A stretch of DNA of 64,000 nt from CAJCJE01 sp036494465. Its GTDB lineage: Bacteria > Actinomycetota > Actinomycetes > Mycobacteriales > Pseudonocardiaceae. Shown here in pieces: positions 34,266 through 43,406 of the stretch. A model generated the notes under the pieces. The model saw only the letters and a program-made list of their open reading frames with translations. It was not told the DNA's origin and searched no databases. Numbering within the stretch: position 1 is the stretch's first letter; the number at the start of each line of letters is the position of its first letter. The position numbers and the translations under genes were made by a program. The stretch spans positions 49,663 through 113,662 of the forward strand of contig DASXOJ010000018.1 of assembly GCA_036494465.1 (NCBI GenBank), read 5' to 3'.

Positions 34266-36077
34266 TCACCGCCGGGGGCCGCGCGGCACCGGGCGGTGGG
34301 TCGGCCGCACCAACGTCGCCGCCCGCGCCCCGTCGAGCTCAAGGTGCCTGGTCAGCTTGGCGACCCGCGCGCACATCTCGGCCAGCGGCTCGATCTCCCG
34401 CGCCCTGGCCCGCGCGTAGTCGCGCACCAGCGGCGGGAACCGGTAGTCGCCCTCGCCCGCCTGGTCGAGCCAACCACGATCGACCAGCTCGGCCAGCACC
34501 TCGTCGGCCCGCCACGGCGCCAGCTCGGCCGCTGCCGCGATCAGGTCCTCGGCTTGACCGGCCGCCGTGCGCAACACCTTGGCAGGCACCGGATCGAGCT
34601 CGCGATAGCCATGGTCGAACAGTGCGCGCAGGTACCACTCGATCGACCCGGACTCGTTCGGTCGCAGCAGCCGGTCCGCGCTCTGCGCCAGTGACGAACC
34701 TGGTTGCCTGCGCACCGAATCGGCGATCGAGAGCACCAGCGCGGGCACGCCCGCCGTCGCGTCGACCAGCCGCGCCAGGGCATTCGGCTCCTGGCGCACC
34801 CGCACCGCGCCGACCGCGGTCGCGAACAGCTCGATCACCGTCTCACCGGACAACGGCGGCAGTTCGACGCGTGCGGTGTGCGGCAGGTTGGCGCCGCGAT
34901 GGCGACTGGTCAGCAGCACCGCGCAGCCCGGATCGGCAGGCACCTGCGCAGGCGACGTGACGTCGTCCACCACCAGCAACGCTCGTGAACCACGTGGTAT
35001 CGAGCGCAGCACCGAGGCGCGGGTCACGTCGTCGGCGTTGGCGGGCAGGAAGAAGCTCCGCGCGAAGGAGCGGGCGGCCCAGGTCGCCGTCGCCGTCTTG
35101 CCAACCCCGGCCATGCCGTGCAGCAGGACGATCGGCGACCCGGACCCCATCCCTCCGGCGAGCTCGCCGGCCAGTTCGGCCAGCACCCCTGCTCGACCGA
35201 GCAGCACGGCCTGGCGCGGAACCGCACCAGGCCGCTGCTCGTCATCGGCGCCGCGCCGCACCTCCGGCACCACCCGGGGCGCGTGCACCGGCCCCGGTCG
35301 GTCACCGGCCAGGATCTGCTGGTGCAGCCTGCGCAGTTCAATGCCCGGCTCGACGCCGAGATCAACGGTCAGCACCCGGCTGAACCGGGTGTACGCGGCC
35401 AGCGCGTCGGCCTTGCGCCCGCTCGCCGCCAACTGCCGGATGTGCAACGCGTGCAAGCGTTCCCGGTGCGGGTTGGCGCGCAGCGCGCCCCGCAGGTCGT
35501 GCTGCTGGGCCCGCCCGGGTTCGGTGGACAGGTCGAGCTCGACCAGGTTCTCCAACGCGACCAGCCGGGTCCTGGTCAGCAGGCAGCGGTGCCGCGCCGC
35601 CAGCGGACCGGGCACGTCGGCGATCGCGGTGCCGCGGAAGCGTTCCAGCGCCGCGCACAACTCGGCCCGCGCGGTGACCAGGTCGCCACGCTGGCGTGCG
35701 CGTTCCGCGTCCGCGATCGCGGCGTTGAACCGCTGCACGTCCAGGTCGATGTCGGCCGGGTCGATCAGGTAACCGCGATCGATGGTGCGGATCAGCTGGT
35801 CGCGTTCGCGGGGGGCCAGATCGGGTTGCAGTGCCTTGCGCAACGCGGAGATCAACGCGTGCAGCGTCGCCGACGCCTTGTCCGGCGCCGCGGTGCCCCA
35901 GACCGCGGCGACGAGCTGCTCGGTGGTCATCACCCTGCCGGCGTTGAGCAGCAACGCGGTCAGCACCGCCCGCCGCTGCGGTGGACCGATGCGCAGCGGA
36001 CGGCGGCCGCGCCACGCCGCGACCCCGTCCAGCAACACGAACCTGACCTGCGCGGTTTGGCTCGTAGACCCCGTCAT
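34266..36077 (-). CDS. AfsR/SARP-family regulator with NB-ARC ATPase
   Basis: A 603-residue SARP. The OmpR-like winged helix covers about 13-105, and the bacterial transcriptional activation domain about 112-256 (DVQRFNAAIADAE; HALHIRQLAASGRKADALAAY). The NB-ARC ATPase has Walker A GMAGVGKT at 321-328 and LLVVDDV as Walker B. The C-terminal TPR domain of full AfsR is absent. SARPs activate antibiotic clusters by binding heptameric repeats. ATG 36077 has no clear ribosome site. It is convergent with the giant LAL, with only 14 bases between the stops. Confidence 0.9.
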   Translation of the reverse strand: MTGSTSQTAQVRFVLLDGVAAWRGRRPLRIGPPQRRAVLTALLLNAGRVMTTEQLVAAVWGTAAPDKASATLHALISALRKALQPDLAPRERDQLIRTIDRGYLIDPADIDLDVQRFNAAIADAERARQRGDLVTARAELCAALERFRGTAIADVPGPLAARHRCLLTRTRLVALENLVELDLSTEPGRAQQHDLRGALRANPHRERLHALHIRQLAASGRKADALAAYTRFSRVLTVDLGVEPGIELRRLHQQILAGDRPGPVHAPRVVPEVRRGADDEQRPGAVPRQAVLLGRAGVLAELAGELAGGMGSGSPIVLLHGMAGVGKTATATWAARSFARSFFLPANADDVTRASVLRSIPRGSRALLVVDDVTSPAQVPADPGCAVLLTSRHRGANLPHTARVELPPLSGETVIELFATAVGAVRVRQEPNALARLVDATAGVPALVLSIADSVRRQPGSSLAQSADRLLRPNESGSIEWYLRALFDHGYRELDPVPAKVLRTAAGQAEDLIAAAAELAPWRADEVLAELVDRGWLDQAGEGDYRFPPLVRDYARARAREIEPLAEMCARVAKLTRHLELDGARAATLVRPTHRPVPRGPRR

Positions 36078-36213
36078 GTGTTCGGTACTACCAGGGGGTG
36101 GCGCGGGCTCGGAACGAGCGCGTGCGAGACGTAGGGGAAAGTTCGGTAGCGGGCTGACTACGTTGCGCACCGGCACGAAGCGTGGGCGACCGGACGCGGT
36201 CGGCGAGACGAAC

Positions 36214-36915
36214 TCAGGTCGACGCGGCCCGCAGGAACGCGCCCGCCGCCGCGAACGAGTCACGGTCCGCGTCCGCGTCGAACGCGACGCCCGGGGTCGT
36301 GGAGGGCTGCCGGTGGGTGAACCCGTGCAGCGCGCGACCGTACATGATCAGCTGCCAGTCCGCGTCGGCAACGCGCATCTCCTCGGCGAACTCGACCACC
36401 TGGCTCATCGGCACGTGCGGATCGGCGGCCCCGTGACAGGCCAGCACCCGAGCGCCGATCGCGCCCGGTTCGGCGGGCGCGACCGTGGCGAGGGTGCCGT
36501 GCACGCTCACCACTGCCTTCAGCGCGGCGCCGAAGCGAGCCAGGGTCAACACGGCGAGTCCGCCGAAGCAGAAACCGACCGCGCCGAGCACCCCGTCCGC
36601 CTCGGCGCAGCCGGCCAACGCGGTCACACCCGCCGTGCCGCGCCGGACCAGCAGCGCGGGATCGTCGCGCAGCGCGGTCACGGTTGCCATGATCCGTTCG
36701 CGATCACCCGTGACGCCGTACATGTCCGCGGCGAGCACGGTGTAGCCGAGTCGGGCATAGCGTCGCGCCTGCTCGCGGGCGTGCTCGTCCAGCCCGGCGC
36801 CACCGGGTACGAGCAACAGACCCGGCGCGGAGGGCAGTTCGTCGTCCCAGTAGAGGGCACCGGTGAGCGGAAGATCGAGATCGGCATAGGGGAGGGCACG
36901 CGTTCGTATCGCCAT
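36214..36915 (-). CDS. Dienelactone-hydrolase family enzyme
   Basis: A 233-residue alpha/beta hydrolase. The triad is readable: Cys nucleophile in GAVGFCFGG (about 115-123), Asp in HGAADPHVPM and His in ALHGFTH. Cys rather than Ser is typical of dienelactone hydrolases, which open lactones in aromatic breakdown. The start is ATG 36915 (MAIRT); an ATG three codons upstream is also possible. A palindromic site lies in the upstream AT-rich stretch. The gap downstream, 36078-36213, has no gene. Confidence 0.86.
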   Translation of the reverse strand: MAIRTRALPYADLDLPLTGALYWDDELPSAPGLLLVPGGAGLDEHAREQARRYARLGYTVLAADMYGVTGDRERIMATVTALRDDPALLVRRGTAGVTALAGCAEADGVLGAVGFCFGGLAVLTLARFGAALKAVVSVHGTLATVAPAEPGAIGARVLACHGAADPHVPMSQVVEFAEEMRVADADWQLIMYGRALHGFTHRQPSTTPGVAFDADADRDSFAAAGAFLRAAST

Positions 36916-36930
36916 ATCGCGCACGCTAGC

Positions 36931-36950
36931 CTATAGATTTCCTACTATAG
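36931..36950. promoter_or_regulatory. Operator-like palindrome upstream of dienelactone hydrolase
   Basis: CTATAG (36931-36936) and CTATAG (36945-36950) flank 8 bases in an AT-rich patch 15 bases before the hydrolase start. It overlaps the likely -10 region, so it may be a repressor site. Confidence 0.4.
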
Positions 36951-36974
36951 CACAAAAGTACGAATTTATCAAGT

Positions 36975-38447
36975 CTATTGTGGATTGTCGCGGAGGCTCC
37001 TGCGCAGGATCTTGCCCACCGCCGAATGCGGCAGTTCGTCGAGGAACCGGAACTCGCGCGGCACCTTGAACCCGGCGAGCTCCGCGCGGCAGTGCGCGGT
37101 CAGCTCGTCGCCGGTCACCGAGCTGCCCGCCCGCCGCACCACGTACGCCACGCCGACCTTCCCCCATCGATCGTCCGGTTTGGACACAACGGCAGCCTCG
37201 GTGACGCCGGGATGCACGTAGAGCACGTTCTCCACCTCGCTCGGGAACACGTTCTCCCCGCCGGAGACGAACATGTCGTCCACCCGGTCCACGATCCGGT
37301 AGTAGCCGTCCGCGTCGACCGAGGCCAGGTCACCGGTATGCAGCCAGCCATCGCGCAACGCCCGCGCGCTCGCCTCCGGATCGCGCCAGTACCCGCCGAA
37401 CACGTTGGGGCCGCGCACCAGCAGTTCCCCGTCCTCCGCCAACCGGACTTCGACGTGCGGGTACGGGATGCCCGCACAGCCGAGCTTGTCGGCGGCGCGG
37501 TCGCCGGGCACGCACAGCACGTTCGGCGCGGCCTCCGACAAGCCGTAACCCTGCACGAGCGTGACGCCGCGCCGGTGCCAGGTGCGCAGCAGCGGTTCTG
37601 GCATGGGGGCGCCGCCCACGATGATCGTGCCGAGACTGCTCAGGTCGGTCGACGCGAAGTTCGGGTGCTCGGCGAGGAAGAGGTAGTTCGCGGGCACGCC
37701 CATCATGGTCGTGACGCGTCGCTCGGCGACCAGCCGCAGCACCCGCCCCGCGTCGAATCCGCGCTCCACCAGCACGGTCGCGCCCACCCAGCAGGCCAGC
37801 AGCGGTTGCACGTTCCACCCGCCGACGTGGAACTGCGGCAGGATCTGCAACACCACGTCCTTCGACGTCAACGGCACCGTCCTGGACAGGCTCAGGTTCG
37901 TCCAGAAGCAGTTCGCCTGCGAGAGCGCCACGCCCTTCGGCCGCCCGGAGGTGCCCGAGGTGTAGAGCATCAGCGCCGGGTCCTCGTCGTGCACCGGCTC
38001 CAGTTCCGCGTACTCGCCGATCGCCTCCAGCCCCGCGAAGGTGAGGTGGCGCGGGGGATCGGTCAGCCGGGCCAGTGCCGCCGTGGCCAGCGCGGTGTGC
38101 CGGGGGTGCACCACGAACAGTGCGGGTCCGGCGTGCGCGAGCTGGTCGGCGATCTCGCGCGCCGCGAGACGCCACGACAACGGCACCAGCACCAGCCGGG
38201 CCCGCGCGCAGGCGAAGAACAACACGATGTGCGCGGCGCTGTTGCCGGTCAGCGTCGCGATCCGGTCACCGGCGTGACAACCGATCGCGCGCAGCGTTCT
38301 GGCCAGGTCGTCGGCGCGCCGGTCGAGGTCGGCGTAGCTGATCCGGTCGGTGCCGTCGTCGATCGCGATCCGGTTCGGCGTCCGCCGCGCCACGTCGGCA
38401 GGCCAGCGACCGAGCGTGTGCAGGCCATCACCGGTCCGTGCGTACAT
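36975..38447 (-). CDS. Acyl-CoA synthetase (class I adenylate-forming, FadD-like)
   Basis: A 490-residue ANL-superfamily ligase. The AMP/phosphate loop (MLYTSGTSGRPKGVALS) is near residues 160-176, the A5 motif VQGYGLSEAAPNVLC near 300, the A7 Asp in DGWLHTGDLASVDADGYY, and the A10 Lys in HSAVGKILRRSLR at the C-terminus. It activates a fatty or aryl acid with ATP and then CoA. The start is ATG 38447 after GAGGAACGG; a GTG two codons earlier is possible. It is followed on the same strand by the dienelactone hydrolase. Confidence 0.9.
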   Translation of the reverse strand: MYARTGDGLHTLGRWPADVARRTPNRIAIDDGTDRISYADLDRRADDLARTLRAIGCHAGDRIATLTGNSAAHIVLFFACARARLVLVPLSWRLAAREIADQLAHAGPALFVVHPRHTALATAALARLTDPPRHLTFAGLEAIGEYAELEPVHDEDPALMLYTSGTSGRPKGVALSQANCFWTNLSLSRTVPLTSKDVVLQILPQFHVGGWNVQPLLACWVGATVLVERGFDAGRVLRLVAERRVTTMMGVPANYLFLAEHPNFASTDLSSLGTIIVGGAPMPEPLLRTWHRRGVTLVQGYGLSEAAPNVLCVPGDRAADKLGCAGIPYPHVEVRLAEDGELLVRGPNVFGGYWRDPEASARALRDGWLHTGDLASVDADGYYRIVDRVDDMFVSGGENVFPSEVENVLYVHPGVTEAAVVSKPDDRWGKVGVAYVVRRAGSSVTGDELTAHCRAELAGFKVPREFRFLDELPHSAVGKILRRSLRDNPQ

Positions 38448-38499
38448 GGGCACCGTTCCTCGTCGTCGTTGACATCGTGCCGGTTCAGCGAATACTAAT

Positions 38500-38512
38500 A
38501 CCTGAATCAGGT
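38500..38512. promoter_or_regulatory. Palindromic operator between divergent ligase and esterase genes
   Basis: ACCTGA-A-TCAGGT is a perfect 13-bp inverted repeat. It lies 20 bases before the secreted esterase ATG and 52 before the ligase start. No regulator gene is adjacent. Confidence 0.4.
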
Positions 38513-38531
38513 CTCATTTTGGAGGGCAACG

Positions 38532-39773
38532 ATGCCATTCCGCTTAGCCGTCCTCGCCGCCGTGACCGCTCTGGCCGCCACTTTGGTGGCCACCGTCCCG
38601 GCCGCCGCCGCGAGTGTCGGCACCCTGAACCTGCTCGGCACCACCAACGGCGTCAGCCACGGCTGGGACAGCGTCGAACACTGGAACGACACCGACCCGA
38701 GCTGGCCGACCGACCACTACCTGTCCGACGGCCGCCAGAACCAGACCGGCGAACCCGCCACCCTCTTCGGCAGCGCGCAACCGCCCGGCTCCCAGTTCCT
38801 GCTCTACCGTGCCCCCGGCTGGCAGACCAACGCAGGCAAGGCCGTGCTGCTGGTCATGGGCGCCAATGACGACGTCGACCGCGAGTACAGCGACCCGGCA
38901 GCGGGCGGCGCGGGCACCTGCGGCGTGCTGAGCTGCCCCAGCACCGGCCTGATGCAGTACCTCACCGGCGCCGGCTACCGGGTGTTCGCCGTCGACTTCG
39001 CGGACACCCAGGGCGACAACTACGAGTGGGCGCAGACCATCTCCGACGCGCTGAGCCGCGTCAGGACCGAAACCGGTCAGTCCACAGTGGACATGGTCTC
39101 GTGGAGCAAGGGCGCCTTCGCCGCACGAATGTACGCAGCGGGCGTCGCCCCGTCCTGGGGCCGGGGCTACCAGGGTGACGTCAGCAAGCTCGTGTTGATC
39201 GGCAACCCCAACGGCGGCCTGGACTACACCTTCGCGCACGGCACCGAAGGCAACCCGCTGATCTACCCGCAATGCGGCGGCACGCTCAACGGGCCCTCGC
39301 CCAGCCAGTCCTACATGTGTTACGGGATCAGCTATCCGCAGCCGAACCTGTCGATCGACAGCGCGTACTTCACCGGTCAACGGCAGATGCTCGCCCGCTG
39401 GGATGGCACCTACGGCGTCGACGAAACCCAGGACGACTGGTACACCACCTACTACGGCGGCACCGGCTACGTCAGTACCAGCAAGGGCATCGCCGAGTCG
39501 ATCGGCAACGGCTCGCTGGTGGCGAAAATCCAGTCCACTCCGGTGCCGGCGAGCGTGCCCACCTACCTGCTCTGCGGCGGTTCGCCAACGCTGATCGGCT
39601 TCTACGACGAGAACCGGGGCCCGAGCGACGGCGTCGTGTTCGACAAGTCCTGCCAGGCCACCACCGGCATCGCGAACGTCGCAGGCTCGACCATGGTCAC
39701 CGGCGACAACCACCTCATGCTCGGCTGGGAATCCACGGCGGAGCACGCCGTCGGCACCTGGCTCGCCAGCTGA
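38532..39773 (+). CDS. Secreted alpha/beta-hydrolase (lipase/esterase-like)
   Basis: A 413-residue protein with a signal peptide (residues 1-27, cleavage after AAA). The nucleophile elbow is VSWSKGAFAAR (about 191-201), an S-x-S-x-G variant. The C-terminal GDNHLMLGWE probably supplies His. Several Cys pairs suggest disulfides outside the cell. GGAGGG precedes the ATG. It is probably an esterase or polyester hydrolase; the substrate is not readable. It is followed after 14 bases by a cytoplasmic alpha/beta hydrolase. Confidence 0.8.
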   Translation: MPFRLAVLAAVTALAATLVATVPAAAASVGTLNLLGTTNGVSHGWDSVEHWNDTDPSWPTDHYLSDGRQNQTGEPATLFGSAQPPGSQFLLYRAPGWQTNAGKAVLLVMGANDDVDREYSDPAAGGAGTCGVLSCPSTGLMQYLTGAGYRVFAVDFADTQGDNYEWAQTISDALSRVRTETGQSTVDMVSWSKGAFAARMYAAGVAPSWGRGYQGDVSKLVLIGNPNGGLDYTFAHGTEGNPLIYPQCGGTLNGPSPSQSYMCYGISYPQPNLSIDSAYFTGQRQMLARWDGTYGVDETQDDWYTTYYGGTGYVSTSKGIAESIGNGSLVAKIQSTPVPASVPTYLLCGGSPTLIGFYDENRGPSDGVVFDKSCQATTGIANVAGSTMVTGDNHLMLGWESTAEHAVGTWLAS

Positions 39774-39787
39774 AAGGAATCCAGGCC

Positions 39788-40861
39788 ATGCTGCCCACCG
39801 GTGTGCGCGCCACCGACGTGCAAACCTCCCGCGCCCGCCTGCACGTGCTGATCGCGGGCGAGCCAACCAAACCGACCCTGCTGCTCGTGCACGGCAACGT
39901 GTCCTCGGCGCGTTTCTTCGCCGAAACCATGGCCGAACTCGCCGCCGACTTCCACTGCGTCGCCCCGGACCTGCGCGGATTCGGCCGCTCGCAACGACTC
40001 CCTGTCGACGCGCTGCGCGGCCTCGCCGACTTCAGCGACGACCTGCACGCGCTGGTCACCGAGACCGGCCTGATCCCGGCCGACCGCAAGTTCACCCTGC
40101 TCGGCTGGTCACTCGGCGGAGGAGTGGCGTTCCAGTACGCCATCGACCACGCCGAGCGGCTCGCCGGGCTGGTGCTGGAAAGTCCGGCATCGCCCTATGG
40201 TTTCGGCGGCACCAAGGACGTCGACGGCACGCTCTGCTGGCCCGACCACGCCGGATCCGGCGGCGCCAACGCCAACCAGGCCATGATCGACCGCATCGTG
40301 GCAGGCGACCGCACCGACGAAGCAGGCACCTCGCCGCGCAAGATCATCACCACCCTCTACGGCAACCCGCCCTTCGACATCGCGCCCGAGGCGCTCGACG
40401 ACTACGTCGACGGCATCCTCGAACTCGCCATCGGCGAGGACAACTACCCCGGCGACAGCGTGACTTCGCCCCATTGGCCAGGCATCGCGCCGGGGGAGCG
40501 CGGTGTGAACAACGCGCTCTCGCCCAAATACTGCGACCTCTCCGGCTTCGCCGACATCACCAACCAGCCCCCGGTGCTGTGGATCCGCGGCGACGCCGAC
40601 CAGATCGTGTCCGACTTCGCCGCCGTCGACCTCGGCGCACTCGGCAAACTCGGCGCCGTCCCCGACTGGCCCGGCGACGACGTCTACCCGGCGCAGCCGA
40701 TGGTGTCGCAGACCAGGGCCGTGCTCGACCGCTACGCGAACGCGGGCGGGCGCTACCAGGAAGTCGTGCTGCCCGGCTGCGGCCATTCCCCGCACCTGGA
40801 ACGCCCCGCCGAGTTCCGCGCCGCGCTCGCCGAATTCCGCTCCGGAATCATGGCCGGATAG
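39788..40861 (+). CDS. Alpha/beta-hydrolase
   Basis: A 357-residue cytoplasmic hydrolase. The oxyanion HGNVSS segment is near residues 36-41, the nucleophile elbow LLGWSLGGGVAFQYA near 103-117, an acid in WIRGDADQIV, and His in GCGHSPHLERP. No signal peptide is seen. AAGGA at 9 bases precedes the ATG. It is co-directional with the secreted esterase and overlaps the convergent methyltransferase by 14 bases at its 3' end. Confidence 0.87.
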   Translation: MLPTGVRATDVQTSRARLHVLIAGEPTKPTLLLVHGNVSSARFFAETMAELAADFHCVAPDLRGFGRSQRLPVDALRGLADFSDDLHALVTETGLIPADRKFTLLGWSLGGGVAFQYAIDHAERLAGLVLESPASPYGFGGTKDVDGTLCWPDHAGSGGANANQAMIDRIVAGDRTDEAGTSPRKIITTLYGNPPFDIAPEALDDYVDGILELAIGEDNYPGDSVTSPHWPGIAPGERGVNNALSPKYCDLSGFADITNQPPVLWIRGDADQIVSDFAAVDLGALGKLGAVPDWPGDDVYPAQPMVSQTRAVLDRYANAGGRYQEVVLPGCGHSPHLERPAEFRAALAEFRSGIMAG

Positions 40862-41489
40862 CACCCGCTCCCCAGAAGAACGGTCCCGACGTGGCGTGGA
40901 CCTCGATGCGCCAGCCGATCTCCGCGAGCTGCGCTTCGAGGTCCCCGGGCCGGTGCGGGATCTTCACGATCCGGTAGGCGGTCCCGTCGGTGAGCTTGCG
41001 TTCGATCGTCGCGGACTCCGCGCCCTCGACGAGTTCGCCGGCGGTGCGGTACGAATCGTCGACGAAGAACACCCGCCCACCCGGTTTCAGGCAGTCCGCC
41101 ACCGTCGACCAGAACGACGCGAACCGCTCAGCAGGCACGTGTGACAGCCAGAACCCGAAGAAGACCACGTCGTAACGACGATCCGGCCGCCACTGGAACA
41201 GATCGGCCGAGATGAACCGCACCCGCTCGGTGCCCACCCGGGCCGACGCGATCGCGATCATCTCCTCGGACGCGTCAACCGACGTCACATCCGCGGCGTG
41301 CCGGAGCAGCTGAGCCGTCCACGTGCCCGGACCACAGGCCAGTTCCAGCACGCTGCCGGTCGGCTGGAACGCGTCGAGCGCATCGGACAGTTCGGCGCCG
41401 CCGGAAAACGGCAGGAAGTGGTCCTCGTACTCCTGTGCGACGGCCCGGTAGTAGCGGACCTGCTCGTCGAGCAATGCATTCAGGGTCAC
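40848..41489 (-). CDS. SAM-dependent methyltransferase
   Basis: A 213-residue class I methyltransferase. Motif I VLELACGPGTWTAQLL is near residues 46-61, with the acidic end of strand 2 in SVDASEEM and a LKPGGRVFFVDDSYR segment. The GTG start at 41489 has no ribosome site and is only 16 bases from the start of the divergent TetR gene, so a leaderless message is likely. Control by that TetR is expected. The substrate is unknown. Confidence 0.87.
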   Translation of the reverse strand: MTLNALLDEQVRYYRAVAQEYEDHFLPFSGGAELSDALDAFQPTGSVLELACGPGTWTAQLLRHAADVTSVDASEEMIAIASARVGTERVRFISADLFQWRPDRRYDVVFFGFWLSHVPAERFASFWSTVADCLKPGGRVFFVDDSYRTAGELVEGAESATIERKLTDGTAYRIVKIPHRPGDLEAQLAEIGWRIEVHATSGPFFWGAGAIRP

Positions 41490-41490
41490 G

Positions 41491-41503
41491 GGTTACCATA
41501 ACC
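41491..41503. promoter_or_regulatory. Overlapping divergent leaderless promoters and operator
   Basis: GGTTA-CCA-TAACC is a perfect 5-bp-arm palindrome filling the 16-base gap between two divergent GTG starts. TACCAT (41494-41499, plus) lies 6 bases before the TetR GTG. TATGGT (41500-41495, minus) lies 5 bases before the methyltransferase GTG. Both fit TANNNT leaderless -10 boxes and overlap by five bases. Confidence 0.55.
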
Positions 41504-41505
41504 GG

Positions 41506-42126
41506 GTGACGGACATCGAAACGCCGCCACGTCGTCGGGGCGCACGGCCTGGCAAGGGCGACCGGAGCAGGCAACGCATCCTGGACGCCGCGGAGCAGGT
41601 CTTCGCCGAGTACGGCTTCCACACCGCCTCGATCGTGAAGATCGCCCAGGCGGCCGGCCTCGCGCAGGGCACGTTCTACCTGTACTTCCCCTCCAAGCAG
41701 GCCGTGTTCGAGCAGGTCCTGCTCGACCTGAACCACCGCGTCCGGCAGGCCATGGCCGACGGCGCGCGCGGCGCGACGAGCCGGATCGAGGCCGAACGCG
41801 GCGGTTTCCGGGGCTTTTTCACCTTCACCGCCGAGCATCCCGCGCTGTACCGGGTGATCCGGCAGGCCGAGTTCGTGGCGCCCGAACTGCTCGAACGCCA
41901 CTACGCCACGATCGCCGCCGGTTACGTCGATGGCCTGCGTGCCGCGATGCAGGCGGGCGAGATCGCGCCTGCCGATCCGGAAGTGGTGGCCTGGGCGTTG
42001 ATGGCGGTCGGCGAGATGATCGGGCTGCGCTGGGTGCTCTGGTCGGATGCGAAGCAGATCCCCGAACACGTCTTCGAGGAAACGATGGCATTCGTGTCCC
42101 GCGCACTGTCCACTGTGGAGCAGTAA
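41506..42126 (+). CDS. TetR-family regulator
   Basis: A 206-residue TetR protein. The HTH lies at about 22-68: RILDAAEQVFAEYGFHTASI, then GLAQGTFYLYFPSKQAVF. The C-terminal domain is of the TetR_C type seen with AcrR-like proteins. The GTG start at 41506 is divergent from the methyltransferase. It probably represses both by binding the palindrome between them. Confidence 0.9.
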   Translation: MTDIETPPRRRGARPGKGDRSRQRILDAAEQVFAEYGFHTASIVKIAQAAGLAQGTFYLYFPSKQAVFEQVLLDLNHRVRQAMADGARGATSRIEAERGGFRGFFTFTAEHPALYRVIRQAEFVAPELLERHYATIAAGYVDGLRAAMQAGEIAPADPEVVAWALMAVGEMIGLRWVLWSDAKQIPEHVFEETMAFVSRALSTVEQ

Positions 42127-42158
42127 CGGCACGTGCTGCTGACCCGATATCGGCCAAT

Positions 42159-43222
42159 GTGAAATCCAGACTCCTCATTTTCTCAGCGGTAGTACTGGCA
42201 TTGACCACCATCGGCGGTACCGCGAACGCGGCAGGAGCCGGTACCGACATTTCCGTGTCCCTGGGCGGAAACTTCCCCAGCGCCCCAACTCGTTCGGCAA
42301 CTTCGGGGTGAACTGGACGAATTCCGGCACCGCCGACGTCACCGGCATCACCCACCTGACCCTGCACCTGCCACCGGGCCTGACCACCGGCGGCGCGCTG
42401 ATGTACATGCAGCCAGCCAACTACGAGTTCACCGAATGGGTCTCGCCCGACGGCCACGAACTCGACGCCACGTTCATCGGCACCATGACACCCGGTCAGA
42501 GCGCCATCAATAAAGAATTCAGCATGAAGGTGGAAGTCGATTCGGGCGCCGCCACGCCGACCGGCAACGCGATCGCCACCGTCGCGAACCCCGCCGACAC
42601 CAATCCGGCCGACAACCGCGCCTCGGTGCCGGTCGCTCCGCCCGACCAAACCAGTTCACCGCTCGATGCGGCCCCGGCCCCGGTCGTCACCGGCATCGGC
42701 ACCAGGACTGGCCCAGCCGCCGGCGGTACCTCGGTCGTCGTGCGCGGCAGCCACCTCGCCGATGGTTTCGTCCGGTTCGGCAGCCGGCTTGCCAACACCA
42801 CCGCGCCCTCCGCGCCCGCCCCGAACTTCGCCTGCACCGACACGCAGTGCACGGTCACCACCCCGCCCGAAGTCCCGGCATCGTCGGTATCCCCGCTGGT
42901 CCAGGTCACGGTGACCACGCCAGGCGGCACCTCGTTCGTCAGTCCGCGCACGCTGTTCCGCTACACCGGCCCGCTACCCGCCGCGCCGCCCGCGCCCACC
43001 GTGCAGTTCCTCAGCCCAGCCAGCGGCTCGGCCGGTGCCGCGCTGGTCATCGGTGGTACCGGCCTCGACCAGGGGCAGGTCTTCTTCGGTACCGTGCCCG
43101 GCCCGCACTCCTCCTGCGGTCCGGCGTTGTGCACGGTGACTGCTCCAGCGGGCACCGGTCAGGTCCAGGTCACGGTGCGGACCGAGGGCGGCAGTTCCGG
43201 TCTTCCGTTCACCTACACGTGA
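42159..43222 (+). CDS. Secreted protein with two IPT/TIG domains (frameshifted)
   Basis: A GTG at 42159 opens a clear signal peptide (MKSRLLIFSAVVLALTTIGG, then TANAAGA). After DISVSLGGNFPSAP this frame stops, while the next frame continues NSFGNFGVNWTNSGTADVTG to 43222. Adding one C to the run 42283-42286 joins them cleanly. The rest is a DUF11/conserved-repeat-like domain, then two IPT/TIG Ig-like domains, each with a Cys pair. It is probably an adhesive or wall-associated surface protein of about 354 residues. Confidence 0.68.
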
Positions 43223-43364
43223 GCGACTGGGCCAAAAGATGAACTGGACATACCAGCTTCGCCCCGATGGGGTGACGATTGTGAATCAGCATCACGTTGG
43301 GTCATAAGCAGATCACTCGGCAGATGAATTGTCGGTAATTCCACGCACTGGGTACCTTGAAGTG

Positions 43365-43384
43365 AATAACCCACCAAGGTTATT
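43365..43384. promoter_or_regulatory. Inverted repeat before small secreted protein
   Basis: AATAACC (43365-43371) and GGTTATT (43378-43384) are perfect 7-bp arms with a 6-base spacer, 22 bases before the GTG start. An operator or a 5'-leader hairpin are both possible. The rest of the 43223-43406 gap shows only a weak CCCC-GAT-GGGG hairpin at 43262-43272. Confidence 0.35.
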
Positions 43385-43406
43385 TCGAATTGAATAAGGA
43401 GCTCAA

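Noticed and set aside
30340..34269. 1309-codon minus-strand frame
   Set aside because: Gln/Gly/Arg-rich antisense of the double LAL gene, which has clear Walker and HTH motifs on the other strand.
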